A stretch of 64,000 nucleotides of DNA from Onchocerca lupi (GCA_028564675.1 JAOVVO010000048.1:124001-188000), one strand, 5' to 3'. Shown: positions 1 to 13,105, numbered from the stretch's first letter. Translations and numbers: made by a program. The notes: generated by a model not told the origin, from the sequence alone.

Positions 1-3000
1 TTTAAGTAATTTAAGGAAAACATTTAGGAAACTAAGTATTAATTAGTATTAATTTGTATGATAATTACACAAATCAGTAATAATCAGTTACTCAATAAAT
101 ATTGACGACATAACGACAAAAATTTTTATCACAAAAAATCTTCTAATTACCACTTCGAAAAAGGTTTTTTTTTTTGCAATTATTTTTAGTAAAGATAAGG
201 TTTAATCAAAAGGTTAAAAAATGAATGCTAGAGAACAAAAATGGTGACTTAAATGTTTTTAATTTTGAACTGTTTGTTATCACTAAATATCGACCATTTC
301 ATGTCGTATTTGTGATAAGATAAAATGAACATTAGATAATTTATGAAAAGATTTAAATCATTTACTGTTTAACTTTTCTTTGCTTACTTTTTCATTTTAA
401 CTCATTGTTAATAAGAAAGAAATGAAAATTATTGAATTATTTTTGCAGAAATGCAATGAGATGCCAATGTTGTAATGGCAGTAAGATTTGGATTGAAATA
501 ATTAATTTAATAAGTCGTATGAGAAATCAATTAATTATATAAATAAGCATTTAATCACTGATTTTGCAAGAATAATTAATCTATGATTTGTTGCCATTTG
601 TATCACATAATATGAAAACGGCAATAATTAATTTAATTTTGCAAACGGCAGCGAAGAAAAAAGAAAAAGAAATTTCTCAGTAAAGATTTAAAAATAAACA
701 AGATTGTACCTGCAAGAAGAGAAATTTAGTTTTCTACTTCTTATTCCAAATTTCAAAATTTCATTAATTTTATAAATAAAATTCAATAGGTACCTTTTTC
801 TTTTTGCTCAATTATTAATGATTATAAATAAAAATTTTTGAGAATTCAGTTTCTTTGAAAAAATCCCCTTCAGTTTAAGAAAACTGAAAAAAACTAATCT
901 GAAATCTTCATTCATTCATCAAATTTTAATATTTATTGAAATTCAGTTCTTTGTTTCTTTATCCTATATCTTCTCTTTCTCTCTCTCTCTCCCTCTCCCT
1001 CTCTTCCATTTTTCCACCTTCTACAAAAATTTGTAAATATGATTGATAATATGAAAATGAAAATTTTGCATAATTGATCAGAAGTTTATTGTTGAAAAAA
1101 ATTGGTAATTTTTCAATAAACAATTATTAATTTTCGAAACTTTTGCAAAATTTTTAAGCATAAAAATCGGAATTCATTAATTAGATTGAAAATTCATCAA
1201 TTTCATCAATAATTATTGCTTTGTCATTTTTTTTTTTTTTTTTTTTTTTGGCACTACTATTACTTTTATGCCAGATCATAATATTTGTTCAATCGACTGA
1301 TTCATCCAATAAATTTGCCAGAATTGAATATCACATTTCAATGTTGCTTATAAAAAAATTCGAAATTAATTGTATTGATTAAATTAAAATATATTTTACA
1401 ATTATGTGATTCAGTTTAAAGGTAATTCATCTTATTTTAGGTGAATTTACATTTAATTTCAATTAACCGCATTTTGTAGTCAGCTTTAACAAATATATTC
1501 AACCGGTCATTAAATATTAAAAAACTTTCCTGAAAAACAATATGATTTAGCGTCATAAAGAAAATTAAAATTTTATAGCAAATTAATTCTGTGACGTAAA
1601 TGAACAACTATCCTGCCTTTCATAATATATAATTTTCTGCATGATCTTTAAAACTAGAAAATATCGCTTTCTAAATTGATAATTTGTTTCAAAGAACTTT
1701 TTTAAAAGTAAATATAATTCCAAAAATTAAAAAAAATATTCGAAAGAATTATAAGTGATATTTGATTATGATGGCTTCATCATTTTACCAATTTTGTGGC
1801 TTTATTCACTAACTAACCGAAACATTCATAAATTTTTTTCATCTAAATCAGTGCTTTTTTTCAAAATTAAAATAAACCGGAATTTTTTGGACTGTGATCT
1901 TCTAATTTTACTTATTGCAATGAACTGTATAATACCACTTATCAAATTAATTGTAATTTTTATGCAAAGGTTTGTTTATTAAAATTGAAATATATATTAT
2001 TTATATATGCTAATTTCAACTTTAGGTTAGAGATTTTAAAAATCAATAAGATAATTTTCCACTCCAGATTTTCTCTTTATTCAATTATATTGCACACTGT
2101 TGCGCCAAAAAAAAAAAAAAATATTATTTCCATCACTCTTTAAATCATTTATTTCAAACCGAAATTTTTAAAAATATTGTTTCGTCCTATATTTAAACTT
2201 AGATATCAGATAACAGGAAAGTTTTATATCAGGAAAACTGGATATTGATTTCATTAGCTTAACCATTATACTTATAGAATATCTGCTCTTCTAAATAACT
2301 CATTAAATTTAGGAAATTATTGGAATAATTTATGCAAAATAATCAATAATTTTTGAAATTTCTTTTTAAATATCCAGAATTTTATGGAGTTGTGTATTTG
2401 ACATAATATGGCCAAGTTTCATCAAATTTTTATTGGATTTACTCAGATTATCGGCACATTTTATACAGTATTACGAATTATACAATGCTGCATATATTTG
2501 AAGTGTTATAAATAAAATTGTAATAATTCAAACCATTTTATAATGAGCATAATTATCAAATCGATTAGATCCAAAAAAGTTTATGATTAGAGTTTTTTTT
2601 TTCTTTTATTATTCCAAGGAATTTGATGAAACCTAACTGTATCATGGCAAATATACAATCACAAAATTTCACATATTTAAAGAAGAAATTTAAAAAATTT
2701 TTCTTGCTACAATTAATTGAAACAATTAATTTGACACTATTTCTTAATCAAAAAAAAAAAAAAAAAAAATGATTTACGGGTGTTTTCATTTAATAATCAT
2801 TTTTCTTTAATTCGTTTATTCATTCCTTGTATCAATCATTCCAAAAAGCATTTCCATTATTTGATTTTTTATTTAGATGATAAAATCGAGGAAGAAGAAA
2901 TTTCTGCATTTTATTTGTATATTTTATTACAAATTTCTCGTCTGTTTAAATTTTATATAATTGCTTTATAAGTATTGTCATTTTCAAAATTTTCGATCCG

Positions 3001-4676
3001 TATTTTTTTTTAAATTCTTTGAAAAATTTGCGTAAAAATTCTTTTTAAATGATAGCTAACGCTATTAAATAATTTAATATTCAATAATGTTAATTATAAT
3101 TTGAAAAAAAATCTTAGATGAAAGATGAAAAAGAGCTTAAACAAATTTGTAGGATAAAATTGATCGTTTTGAAATACCAAAATCATTTTTTTCAATGCAT
3201 TATAAAAGAATTATAATTTTGGCATTTTTAATTTTTAAATTTTTTAATGAATTACCTATAACTGACGAAAAAAATCCTTCATCATTATTTGCAGTCATAA
3301 CTATCATTATGACATCACACAAACATTAACTTTATTATTATTGCAAATAATCCATTTTTCAATGAATCTAGACTTTCATTGAATTAAATTGGAAAATTTA
3401 ATTAGGTACAGTTATTCGATGACATATTTTTCATGCATTCAAAATTTACAAATTGTCATAGTCTGACAAACAAATTTATGTTAAGAATTGTTGCTAGCAT
3501 TTGCAAAGTAATATATGATTTAGAAATGAAATTATCAGTTAGCAATCAAAAATTCAATTATTTCGAATAGCTTTGATTGATTGTAACAAATTTAAAAGTT
3601 TTGACAAATTCCATAATAATGTCAATTATTCAAATATGCTAATCATTTAACATTGCATTTTTCTTTTTTTTTTTAAATATTACATTCAATAAAAAAGCTA
3701 ATCGTTCGCTAAAAAACATCTTCTGTTCTAGCAAAATTAACAGTGCTAGAATAATTAATTGAGTCGATCATTGTGTCTTGCAATGCATATTGAGAATTTA
3801 ATATTTTAAAATTCGTAATAAAACAGAAAAGATAGATTAAGCAAAAAAATCTTGACTAGAAAATATTTCAGTGCTGATGAGATCGAATTAAACTCAAGAA
3901 ATAAACAATTGAAATCAAAAAAAAAAAAATGTGAAAAAATATGAAAACAATAAAATAAGGAAATAAAAGAAAACAACATAAATTGTAGGAAAAAGAAAGG
4001 AAACAAAAAGAGAAACAGAAAAGAAACTGAAATGTTGGGAAATTTGAAATCGAAAAAATTTATTTCAAAATGCTAATATATTGATCAAATAATTTCATTT
4101 AATTTATGCTTTCATTTGCATCTTAATAATTGTATTAAATAGATGAAAATATTCGAAATGATATACATATGTTTGATGAATAAATTCAAAAAATTGATCG
4201 AATTTGAGCATTTCTGTGAAAAAAAAAGAAAAAAATCAGTATAAAATTAAAAAATATGAGAGGTAGAAGCAAATGAAGAAATTTCATTACATTTATCTAA
4301 CTTATTTTGGAAGAATTTCAAATGATTGCTGTAAATTATTTTATCGGAAGAAAAAAATAAGTAAAAAATGATTTCCATTGCAGCTTATTTGAGTATTTCT
4401 GAAATGAAATGATTAGTGCAAGTCTATTAAAATTGTTTTATTTAAAATCAATTTTATTATTAATGATATTTCATTTATTTGCTCATTTTCATAAATTCAT
4501 GTATTATCATGGTAAATATGAAAAAAATATATCATTGAGTTCAGAAGGGAAAAACAGATGAAAATCCTAAAAATCGCTCTAAAAAATTTATTGGAAAAAG
4601 AAAAATGCGAAAATGATTGTATTTCGAATAAAATTTGAATTAGACAGCAGCAATATGAGCATATTCATAAAAGCAA

Positions 4677-4915
4677 TTCCGGAATGGGACAATAACGTAT
4701 CTTTTGTCGCTTGAGTGACGCAATTCCGGAAGCGATCTTTTGTTGAGTGTGAAGTATTTATTGTTCCGGAATAGAGTCAATATGCTTCATTGAGCATTTT
4801 TTGTCAAGTATCAGGCATTGTTTCGGGACAACGAAAAGATGTTTTGTTCAACGATCTTTTGTTGAATGTTAGGCATTGTTCCGGCATTGATCAAAGATCA
4901 CAGATGCTTCTTCAT
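4677..4915. repeat. Degenerate tandem repeat, TTCCGG-headed units
   Basis: Five units begin with TTCCGG or a one-base variant at 4677, 4724, 4764, 4821 and 4879, so spacing is about 40-58 bp. Units share the phrases GATCTTTTGTTGA and AGGCATTGTTCCGG, spaced variably. The stretch is more G+C-rich than its surroundings and codes for nothing in any frame. It looks like an ageing minisatellite; an old mobile-element fragment is the alternative. Confidence 0.6.
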
Positions 4916-5904
4916 TGATCACTAAGACATTATGAGCCTAATAAAAAAGCAGTGAAAAGTAATAGTTCAGTATTGATTCAACAAATTGTCGTATAATACT
5001 AAAGTAAAGTATTGTTTACGATTGTGAAAACAGAAATCATTGCGTGCTGCGAAATTCGTAACGTAATTTTGCAGCAAAACAAAAAGAAAGAAAAAAAAGA
5101 AAATTGCTTTTCAAGAAATTACTTGCATTCAATTACTATATTTCAAACAGTTATCGATTAACGATATTAAATTATATCAATTAAATTAAATTAGGGAAAT
5201 ATTGACCAGAAATTAACAGTATGAGATATCATCAATTATAAATATCAAATTAGATAAATTTCTATCAAAAAATATCTGATTTGACTATTATCAGTTAAAT
5301 TTATTTTCAGTGATAAGTTGTTTACATTATATGGCATTAATTAATCATTAAGAAGCGATATTACGAAATAATTGTTTATCTTTGACTCACTCATCATGTG
5401 TTTCGAATTTTGGCACATTCAAGCAAAAAACGAGTTAGAAAGAAATATTGTTTATAATTTAAATAAGTGAAAAAATTCAAGAACAGGTAACTCAAGCCAA
5501 TCATATCATCCTCACAACAACATAACACACGGTGTAGGTTAATTTGTTCTTTGCTTTTTTTTTTTTTTGATTTAAAAAAAAAGAAAAGAAAAGAAAAAGC
5601 AGATGTGATGGGATAGGAAAATTAGCTGTGAAAAAAGGAAGAATGCAAAATTACCGTATAAAACAATAGAAGATTATTTTCACTTGTTCACATAATACTT
5701 TAATTATCATAGCAAGAGGATGAATGATGATTTTGGAATATTGTAGGAATAAATAATGATTTTAATTGATTTCTTAAATAAGCAAAATTAACTATTTAAT
5801 TCTTTTCAATAATTTAAATTTTTCCTTCCGATTTTTTTCCTATAGTGTAAAATTTCCAACAATTTAAAATTTATAATTGGATTAAGATGAAAATAATTTT
5901 GGCT

Positions 5905-5915
5905 TATTTTTCCAG
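5905..5915 (+). other. Splice acceptor before the start codon (cis or SL trans-splice site)
   Basis: TATTTTTCCAG ends six bases before the ATG at 5922. A strong acceptor this close to the start codon, with no obvious upstream coding exon, is typical of nematode genes that receive a spliced leader. A conventional 5' UTR intron with its donor near 5486 is the alternative. Confidence 0.5.
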
Positions 5916-5921
5916 AACGAA

Positions 5922-6021
5922 ATGTTCAAAAAGATTGAAAATATTGCATCAGATGCTGCAGATGCAATCAAGAATACAGCAAATAAAGCATATCATCAGG
6001 TTTGCTTGCTCACTTCATTTT

Positions 6022-6055
<34 letters not shown>

Positions 6056-7237
6056 AAAAATATGATTGAAATATATGAATCGAAACAATTAACTAGTTCT
6101 GCTTGAAATACATATAATTTAATTTTATAATAGATAAATGCATAAGCAAGCAATTCACTTGTGATTGATTAATTTCTAATTAAATTGAAACATATGTCTG
6201 ATGAATTAAAATAATCATTACGCAAATAAATATTAGGAAGAATTATTGTGAAAAACATTATTATAATATTTTAAATTAAAAGCTTAAAGTGAGAAAAAAG
6301 AAATGTTTTTAGATCAGATTAAATTAATCAATTTTAATTTTAAATTAAATCAAAAACAATAAAATTATTATTCGATAAATGATCCATTTAACAGGAATAT
6401 TGATGTATTTTATTGAAGGAATCAATATCACCAATGCGAATTTTAATTCTTCATCTAAAATTTCATTCATTCAAAAAAAAATGACGAAATATCAGTTCAA
6501 ATTCAGTATTGAGATGATAAGAGAATTCTAATAACATCATTTTTATGATAAATCGTGTGTGAAAGTATGAATTGTAAAGCTTTTTTTTTTTTTTTTTTTA
6601 AATTTAGAAATTTCGAATGAAGCAGTAGCAAATTTTGTTTCTAAAAAAAAAGAAAAAAAAATTAAAGATATTAAATAAAGAAGTTTTTTCTTTTGCTTGT
6701 TTGAAAATTTTAATTCTCAAATAATTTTTTATTGATAGATGAAACATACTGGCAACAAATGTAAAGATGGTATAAAAAGCACAGCAGCTGAAGTGGCTGA
6801 AAAAACTGATGGATTGCTTAAAGAAAGCGGTAAATGATTTAAATTTAATTGAATTCAAATTTACAAAAGAATCGAAAATGAAGCTTGGAATGAGCCAAGT
6901 GGATAAGAAGCGTCCATTAAGGCAAAAAAAAAAAATATTTGATAGGAATTTAAAATCCATTATAGTACCAATGGCCTTGGAAATTTCTTTAAAAAAAAAA
7001 AAAGGCTTGGCAAAAAGTGCATAATAATGCCAAGCCTATAACTTGCTCTTTTTTTTTCCATTTTTCCTAGTCCAATTATTAGACATGATTGATATAAGGG
7101 AACGGAAAACTACTGCTAGCAAATAAAAGTATAAATTTGAAGCAAAAATTTCTTTTCAAAATAATTCTAATTTTTAACAATATTTTACTGATTATATTAC
7201 AGGTGAGAAGATTAAAGAGATGGAAAAGAAATTGTAA
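5922..7237 (+). CDS. Small amphipathic helical (LEA-like) protein, 67 aa, three exons
   Basis: Exons 5922-5999, 6739-6829 and 7203-7237 join to 204 nt, 67 codons plus TAA. Phases fit (0 then 1) and every intron is GT-AG. The protein begins MFKKIENIASDAADAIKNTA and ends KIKEMEKKL. It is rich in Ala, Lys and Glu, has one Cys, and has neither a signal peptide nor a membrane segment. The spacing of Ala and charged residues (for example SDAADAIKNTANKA and STAAEVAEKT) predicts one long amphipathic helix, as in LEA-type stress proteins and other small apolar-face helical proteins. I do not recognise a named orthologue. An acceptor at 5915 just upstream suggests trans-splicing, and an AATAAA lies 139 bases after the stop. 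The function is inferred only from composition. Confidence 0.72.
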
Positions 7238-7375
7238 AGAAGCAATTTTATTCAGCCATTTTTGACTGTCCATTTTTTCCTTTTTTCTTTTTCATCTTTT
7301 CTTAAATTTTCATTCAATTCATCACTGTTTAATGTAAAAAACGTAAAATTAAGGTTAAAATGAGATTAATGTAAA

Positions 7376-7381
7376 AATAAA
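7376..7381 (+). promoter_or_regulatory. Polyadenylation signal AATAAA for the LEA-like gene
   Basis: AATAAA lies 139 bases downstream of the stop codon at 7235-7237, in the expected strand and range for a nematode 3' UTR. Chance occurrence is possible because the region is very A+T-rich. Confidence 0.4.
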
Positions 7382-7647
7382 TTGCAATTAAATTTAAACT
7401 ATTTTAATTTAAATAACAAAACTAAATTTTGTAACTTTATTAACGATAATTGTACTATTCCATTTTGTTTATTATCGATTTTTCTTTTGTTTATTTTAAT
7501 CGTTGACAAATTAATAAAAGTTTTTTTATTAGAATAAAGATTTGTTTTCAATGTTATATTTCAAAAAAGAAAAAATCATAATCGATTGTTCATATGATTG
7601 CCAAAATTGCGAATATTATTGAAATGTTCATATTAATATTATCGCAA

Positions 7648-7755
7648 CATGCAAAACTGCAGGCATCAGTATTTCTCACTGATTGCATGCAAAACTGCAG
7701 ACATTATTTTTCATTGATTGCATGCAAAACTGCAGGCATCACTATTTCTTACTGC
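7648..7755. repeat. Tandem repeat, three copies of a 35-38 bp unit
   Basis: Three consecutive units start with CATGCAAAACTGCAG at 7648, 7686 and 7721. The first 15 bases are identical in all three, and the remainder (GGCATCAGTATTTCTCACTG and variants) differs by a few substitutions and a 3-base indel. Each unit contains a CTGCAG palindrome, and two junctions form GCATGC. It does not extend into a recognisable gene. Confidence 0.8.
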
Positions 7756-7869
7756 TACTTCAAAGTAAAGGGCAAATTTGAATATCTCGATGAGATTTTA
7801 CGAACTGTGAAAAAACTTCGTAGAATTCCACTTCATAAGTAGCTACTAGAGTACCACTCAATGTTTTCA

Positions 7870-8048
7870 ATTTACTTACGTGTAATCGTGATCTCATCGC
7901 AAACATTCACGTGATTTCCACTTAAGGTTTCTCGTTACAGCATTTTTGTATTTCCGTGCGTTTCCAAATTTCCGTTTAAACGATTGGCGTAAAATACACG
8001 CGTATTCCACGTTATCGTATACCGTTCAGATAATGTAGGTAAGTAAAT
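7870..8048. repeat. 10-bp perfect inverted repeat bounding a 179-bp GC-richer segment
   Basis: ATTTACTTAC at 7870-7879 is the exact reverse complement of GTAAGTAAAT at 8039-8048. The enclosed segment has several CpG dinucleotides (ACACGCGTATTCCACG near 8000), unusual here. The arms also read as a consensus 5' splice donor (GTAAGT) on each strand, so they could be opposed donors and not a mobile-element end. No target-site duplication was evident. Confidence 0.35.
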
Positions 8049-9387
8049 GAAATCATTACAAGACATTGTTCACAGAGAGAGTTCAATTAAGTCATCAGTA
8101 CGGCATCGAACCTGCATTAGTTTCAATGATTCAATCAGAACTCTTTACCAATACACTACCCGATGCAGTGTACGAAGCAAGCAGTTTATTGATTTTTATA
8201 GTGAAACATTGCTGATATTTCATTTTGCAATTTGAAATTTTCAAACGTTGGTGGAAATAAATCATTAAAGATCATATTTTTCCATACAATACAATCGATT
8301 CGTGTGTACTTAATTTCAGGTTTAACCTATTTGTATGTGAAATTTTCAATTACGAATATTTTGCTACTTGCAGAAAAATTATTTCTTAAATTCAAGTTGA
8401 ATAATTTCATAGTATGAATAAGAGAATTCGAATAAATCAGTAATAATTTTAGTAATTTATGCAATATCTATGTAAATAAAGCAAAAGAAGCGTAATTAAA
8501 CATAGGTGTTAATTAATTGAGTAATTGAAAAAAAAAACAAGTCAATTTGATAAGTTTATTATTTAAAAATTGATTAAAAACATGATAATATTCAAATTAT
8601 GCCAGAAATTATTTGCTTAACAAATGTTGAAGAAGAAATTTAGATGAAAGAAAAGCTGAGGAATAGAAATTAAAATAAGAAAAAAAGTTTTAAAAATTTT
8701 GAAAGTGCTTAATTGTTGTAATTTAGTATAAACTGAAATGTAACAGTTGATGATAAGATTTAAACCTATTTAAAAGAAAAATTTTGCTATATGCATGTGT
8801 CTGGAAAAAGATAAATAAACGTTTCACAACTTCAATTTTTTTTTTTTTTAATTTGATAGTTTAATTTGCAAATTAAATTGATAACAAAAGATGAATTTTA
8901 TTTTTCAACAAATTTCATTTATCACAGAGGCTAGTGGAAGAAAAAAAAGTATTCAAATCATATAATTTCATAATATTATTGAAGAATCAAGTGGAAATGT
9001 ATTAACGGCGTTAAACAATCGAACGTCATTTACGTCAAATATTCTGATTCGCCTGTCGATTCGCAAAACTGAAAAAAAGTGAATTCATGAATTAAATTTT
9101 GATTAATTATCAATCCTCTAAAATCTGAAATGCAGTTATTTTATAGATAAAACTTTCGAAAAAATAATGAATCATTTTTCGTTTTTTATGATTTACTAAA
9201 TTTCACAATCCACTCCTGGTGGATTTTTAAAAAAATGAATGAAAATTAAATAAATTTCCAGATTTGCGAAATCAAAAGTTTAGGTAAAATTTAGCGATTT
9301 TTCCAGTTTAACACAGAAAAATGATAAAATATCTTATCAAAATGCAAGAATTAAACATGATCACTGTAAATATAATTTATGAAAATC

Positions 9388-10568
9388 CTACGCAAACACA
9401 GGTGTAACTGCGTGATTCTGAAGACAAACATTAGATGCCAAATCGCATGCATAATGTTCTGGACATAAACCATTTACACAAGCTGAAATTGATCGGAAAT
9501 GATTTGAGAACAAGAAAATTAACAATCAATTTTACCTTTAATTATCTAAAATTAAATATTTTTAATCAATACATTCGGTAATCTCTTTCATAATTTAAAG
9601 CTCAAATGATCATTTCATTTTCATTAATCATCTGCATTTTAATAATTTTTGAGGCCATTGTAGAAGAAATTCATTAAAGCTGAAAATTAAATATTAAAGA
9701 TTTTTAGTTATAATATATTTTTGAATTAACTTTTTCCATATTTCTCAATCATTCGAATATTTCTACGTGAATTAACATCATAAATTGTCAGCTACCTTTG
9801 CTAAACCTTTTTCATGCATTCAATTTCAGTTTGCGAAATATGTGATTTTACGAATAAATTATGTCTTAGGTTGTTATTTAATTGATCGATTATTTTATTG
9901 CAAAATAGAACTTCCGTTATTGTATGAGCTAATTTACTGGACATTTAATATTACTACTAATGGGAGATTTGTATAAAATTGCTTCCGCATTCTGTGTTGA
10001 AAAGAATGAAATATTTCTTCATCATCGATTTAATAGTTTTCCCATACAGTAATATAAGCTTTTTTGCTAGTCTTTTTAACTAATGGATATTAATTAAAAA
10101 GAAATTATAATTTGAAGTGCAAATAAGCTGCATGGAATGGATCAAACATTCAATTCATTTTTCAAATATTCGTCTGATTGCTGGATTGTATCAAAAAAGG
10201 GCAAAAATAATTATTTAGTTATGTCATTTTAAAATATTTTCTATGTTTGAAACTTTTGAGTGAGAATTGAGCTAATTAACTAAATTATATTGATTAAGTT
10301 TTTGAATAAATAACTTTTTATAACAATTTTTAGCTGTTCTTACTAATTAAAAAACTTTTATTTCAATAACAATAATTTCGGAGATAATTTTCAATTTAAT
10401 TATGTACGAGTCGCAATTATTGCCATTAGCTTAGGCTTAATTTATTTTATGAAAATTTGATAAAAAAAAGAAGAATAAAATGTTGGAATACTTACGCAAT
10501 GAAATATCATGCTCAGTTTTCGAAATCGTTAACAAAGATGCAACAAGGATGATGGCAATGAAGAACAT
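9388..10568 (-). CDS. Secreted four-cysteine peptide, 55 aa, two exons
   Basis: On the minus strand, exon 1 is 10568-10496 (73 nt) and exon 2 is 9482-9388 (95 nt). Together they give 168 nt, 55 codons plus TAG. The donor is GTAAGT and the acceptor TTTCAG, phase 1. Residues 1-16 or so (MFFIAIILVASLLTIS) form a typical signal peptide. The mature part is short and carries CVNGLCPEHYACDLASNVC, spacing C-x4-C-x5-C-x6-C. The phrase C-x-x-G-x-C-P-x-x-Y-x-C resembles single units of nematode EB-like cysteine-rich repeats, here as one stand-alone unit. Two disulfides are expected. The exported location is well supported; the function is unknown. A CpG-containing palindrome near 10935 lies about 370 bases upstream of the start. 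Confidence 0.72.
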
Positions 10569-13105
10569 GATGATAATTTAGGAGTTAAATGATAAAATTG
10601 TTATTTGCTGAGTAATTATCAACAAAACTGATTTTGCTACGCAGTTTAATTACCGCTTTTATGCAAACGAAGAACGGATAGCTATTGTTTACAAAAGGAT
10701 TTCATTTTCATATTTATCATGCAAAATAGAATATTAATTGTTTGATTTGTTCAGCTGCTATCATTATCGCCGTATGAATGTATTATCTCAACTAACAAAT
10801 GTTATGTTACTATACGAATAAAATTGTTTTATTTGAAAAAAAAAAGAAGTAGTAATTGAAAGAATAAAAAAAAAACATAAAATGATAGATTTATATGTAA
10901 AATATATATCTGAAAGAGGCTGCGTGCGTGTTATCACGTACGTGGCAATATTTTAATATAGATACCTATACCATATTATCATATTAAAAATAATTTGCTG
11001 CAAAAGAAATTTGTATTTGTAGGATAATAAATGACTATTTGAATGATCATTCCATGTCTGTAAATGATTACGAAAGATTATGAAAAATTTGAATAGATTC
11101 TGGAGAGTTTATAGAAATTTAAAAAAAAAAAAGGCTTTATATTTAATAACATCACAAAACTTCCGCAATGTTTCGGAATGTTTTTTGAGGTAATCGAAAT
11201 TTTCCAGAAGCATTCAGATGGTTTTAGAATGCTTTTAAAAATAATAAAAGTTCTGCAATTTCTGTAGGAAGCATCGAATATGTTGAAAATTTCCAGTAAT
11301 TTGGATAATTACCGGAAATAACAACGGATTACCACCCTTCATAGCATCGGAATGACTTTTAGTAATAAGGAAAGAATTCTAATCGATTATGATAATTATC
11401 AGATAAACTAAATTTTTCAGAAATTTTCTAAAATCTGTGAAAAATGCAATAAATTTTAGAAATCTTTGAGAAATTGAATAAAATTTTTAGAAACTCTGAG
11501 AACTGTCAATAGCTTTTCAACCGGATTTTAATAAGTAACTATTAATCAAATTAATGAGGCAAGAATAATCAAAATTATCGGCAAGATTTTGACATCATTA
11601 AATTTTAACTCCTTCCTGATTGTAAGATAAGAAATAATGCTGATAATGGATAATGTATGAAAGGTTCTTTTTATTTTGGTTTTTATATTTAATATATCAT
11701 TTATTCATTTTTTCCACTAATTTCATTAATTACTAATTATTTTAGAAATATTGGCATTGCTTATAAAAGGCAAAGTGCACAAATTATCAAAATATGACAA
11801 GAAAGGTTTGCTTCGAAATGATGAATTCGATATGATCTGTTTAGAATTATGAATTCGAAATGATCTGTTTAAAATGATAAAGTTGAAATAACTTATTAAT
11901 GAACTCGAAGTGACCTTTTTAAAATAACCAATCCGAAGTTATCATTTTCTTGCATTTGCATAATATTACCCGATGAATGAATTTTTCATTTAATAACGTA
12001 ATCGATTTCAAGCGAATCGAAAATAAATGATTTGATTTATAGATCTCACAAAACAATTTTCGATTAATCGGAATTGCTTTAAAACTTGACAGCACACATT
12101 TTTTATTTCGGTTAAAAGCATGCATTATCATAAACAAGTGATATGGTTATCAGTGAATAATCGATTCGGTTTCAAAAAATTATATCGTCTTTTTTTTTTT
12201 TTTTTTTTTGGAATTATTTCATATATTTCCTAAAAAAATGTCTAGCAAAGCTAAATATCTGATGAATCATGTGCATTTATATTTCTTTATTAATTATTAT
12301 AATAATTTTGCTTATTTTTATGAATTTTTAATTTATTTCAAATCATTTGCATCATTTCTGCTGTCTTTCCATATGTTACAGAATCTTTGATGGTGAAAGT
12401 TCAATAACATTTCAAATTGTTTCTTAGCGAAATTTGATGATCTTTGTTGTGATGCAAAATAATGCTAAAACTTGCAAATTTTTTTTTTTTTTTAAGAAAA
12501 ACAAAAATAATTAATACTACAAGCAATTATTATCACATTCATCAGATGATCAAAACTACAGCAAAAAATTTAGGATCATATAATTGAAAAGAATGGAATT
12601 TAACAATTACTTAAAATTCTCATTTGCAATATAAACAAAAAATTGATCTGAATTACTTTTGTCTTATCATTAATCACAGTAACTGAAGAAGAGCAGTAAA
12701 ATTCATACGGTTCAACGATCATTGAATCAAAACATTTTAACAGAAATCAAATCGGCCAATCATTTTACAACGAAAATATTTTAATTTCATAATATGTAAT
12801 TTCAAAAGTTGAGATGATTCCAAAAAACGATGCTACAAATTAGCTGACAAACTTAGAAATCCATTTTTGACCGCGGTGAAAGGAATAATTCAACTTTGTT
12901 ATGATAGTGTAAACTGCAGGAAGAAATTTTCCACCAACATTTATCATTTGAAATGAAGCTAAACTTTAGCAAATTTATAAATATTTTCAAATAAAATGCG
13001 AAATTGAAAGTCTAAAAAATAGAGGGAAATAATAAATGCAAACATATTGGAAAATTAAATAAATGAAACATTTCAGAAATGTTCAAATAAATTTTCATAG
13101 GCTTA
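10569..13105. other. Intergenic region, no gene seen; short degenerate repeats
   Basis: No coding exon is supported on either strand. It contains the palindrome CACGTACGTG at 10935-10944, a weak repeat at about 11415-11520 built on AGAAAT..TGAGAA phrases, and a weak repeat of about 28 bp at 11818-11942 built on ATGAATTCGAAATGATCTG. A poly-T run lies near 12190-12209. The segment ends at the polyadenylation signal of the minus-strand 12-cysteine gene. Confidence 0.45.

Larger units (their letters stand above)
1..5921. other. Intergenic region with no recognisable gene
   Basis: I see no convincing coding exon on either strand in the first 5.9 kb. It is A+T-rich, with poly-A and poly-T tracts (for example near 1230-1250 and 2751-2769) and a pyrimidine-rich CT microsatellite near 970-1010. 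The one structured element is the TTCCGG repeat array at about 4677-4915. A good splice donor context (ACAG then GTAACT) near 5486 could belong to a 5' UTR exon of the small gene starting at 5922, but it codes for nothing I can recognise. Confidence 0.55.
7238..9387. other. Intergenic region with repeat and unassigned GC-richer patch
   Basis: No gene is supported. It holds the SphI/PstI-site tandem repeat at 7648-7755, and a patch at about 7760-8240 with more CpG and fewer homopolymers than its surroundings, partly bounded by a 10-bp inverted repeat (7870-7879 and 8039-8048). Short open frames there show no recognisable domain. The rest is homopolymer-rich A+T sequence; the end near 9000-9387 is probably 3' UTR or flank of the minus-strand peptide gene. 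Confidence 0.5.
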
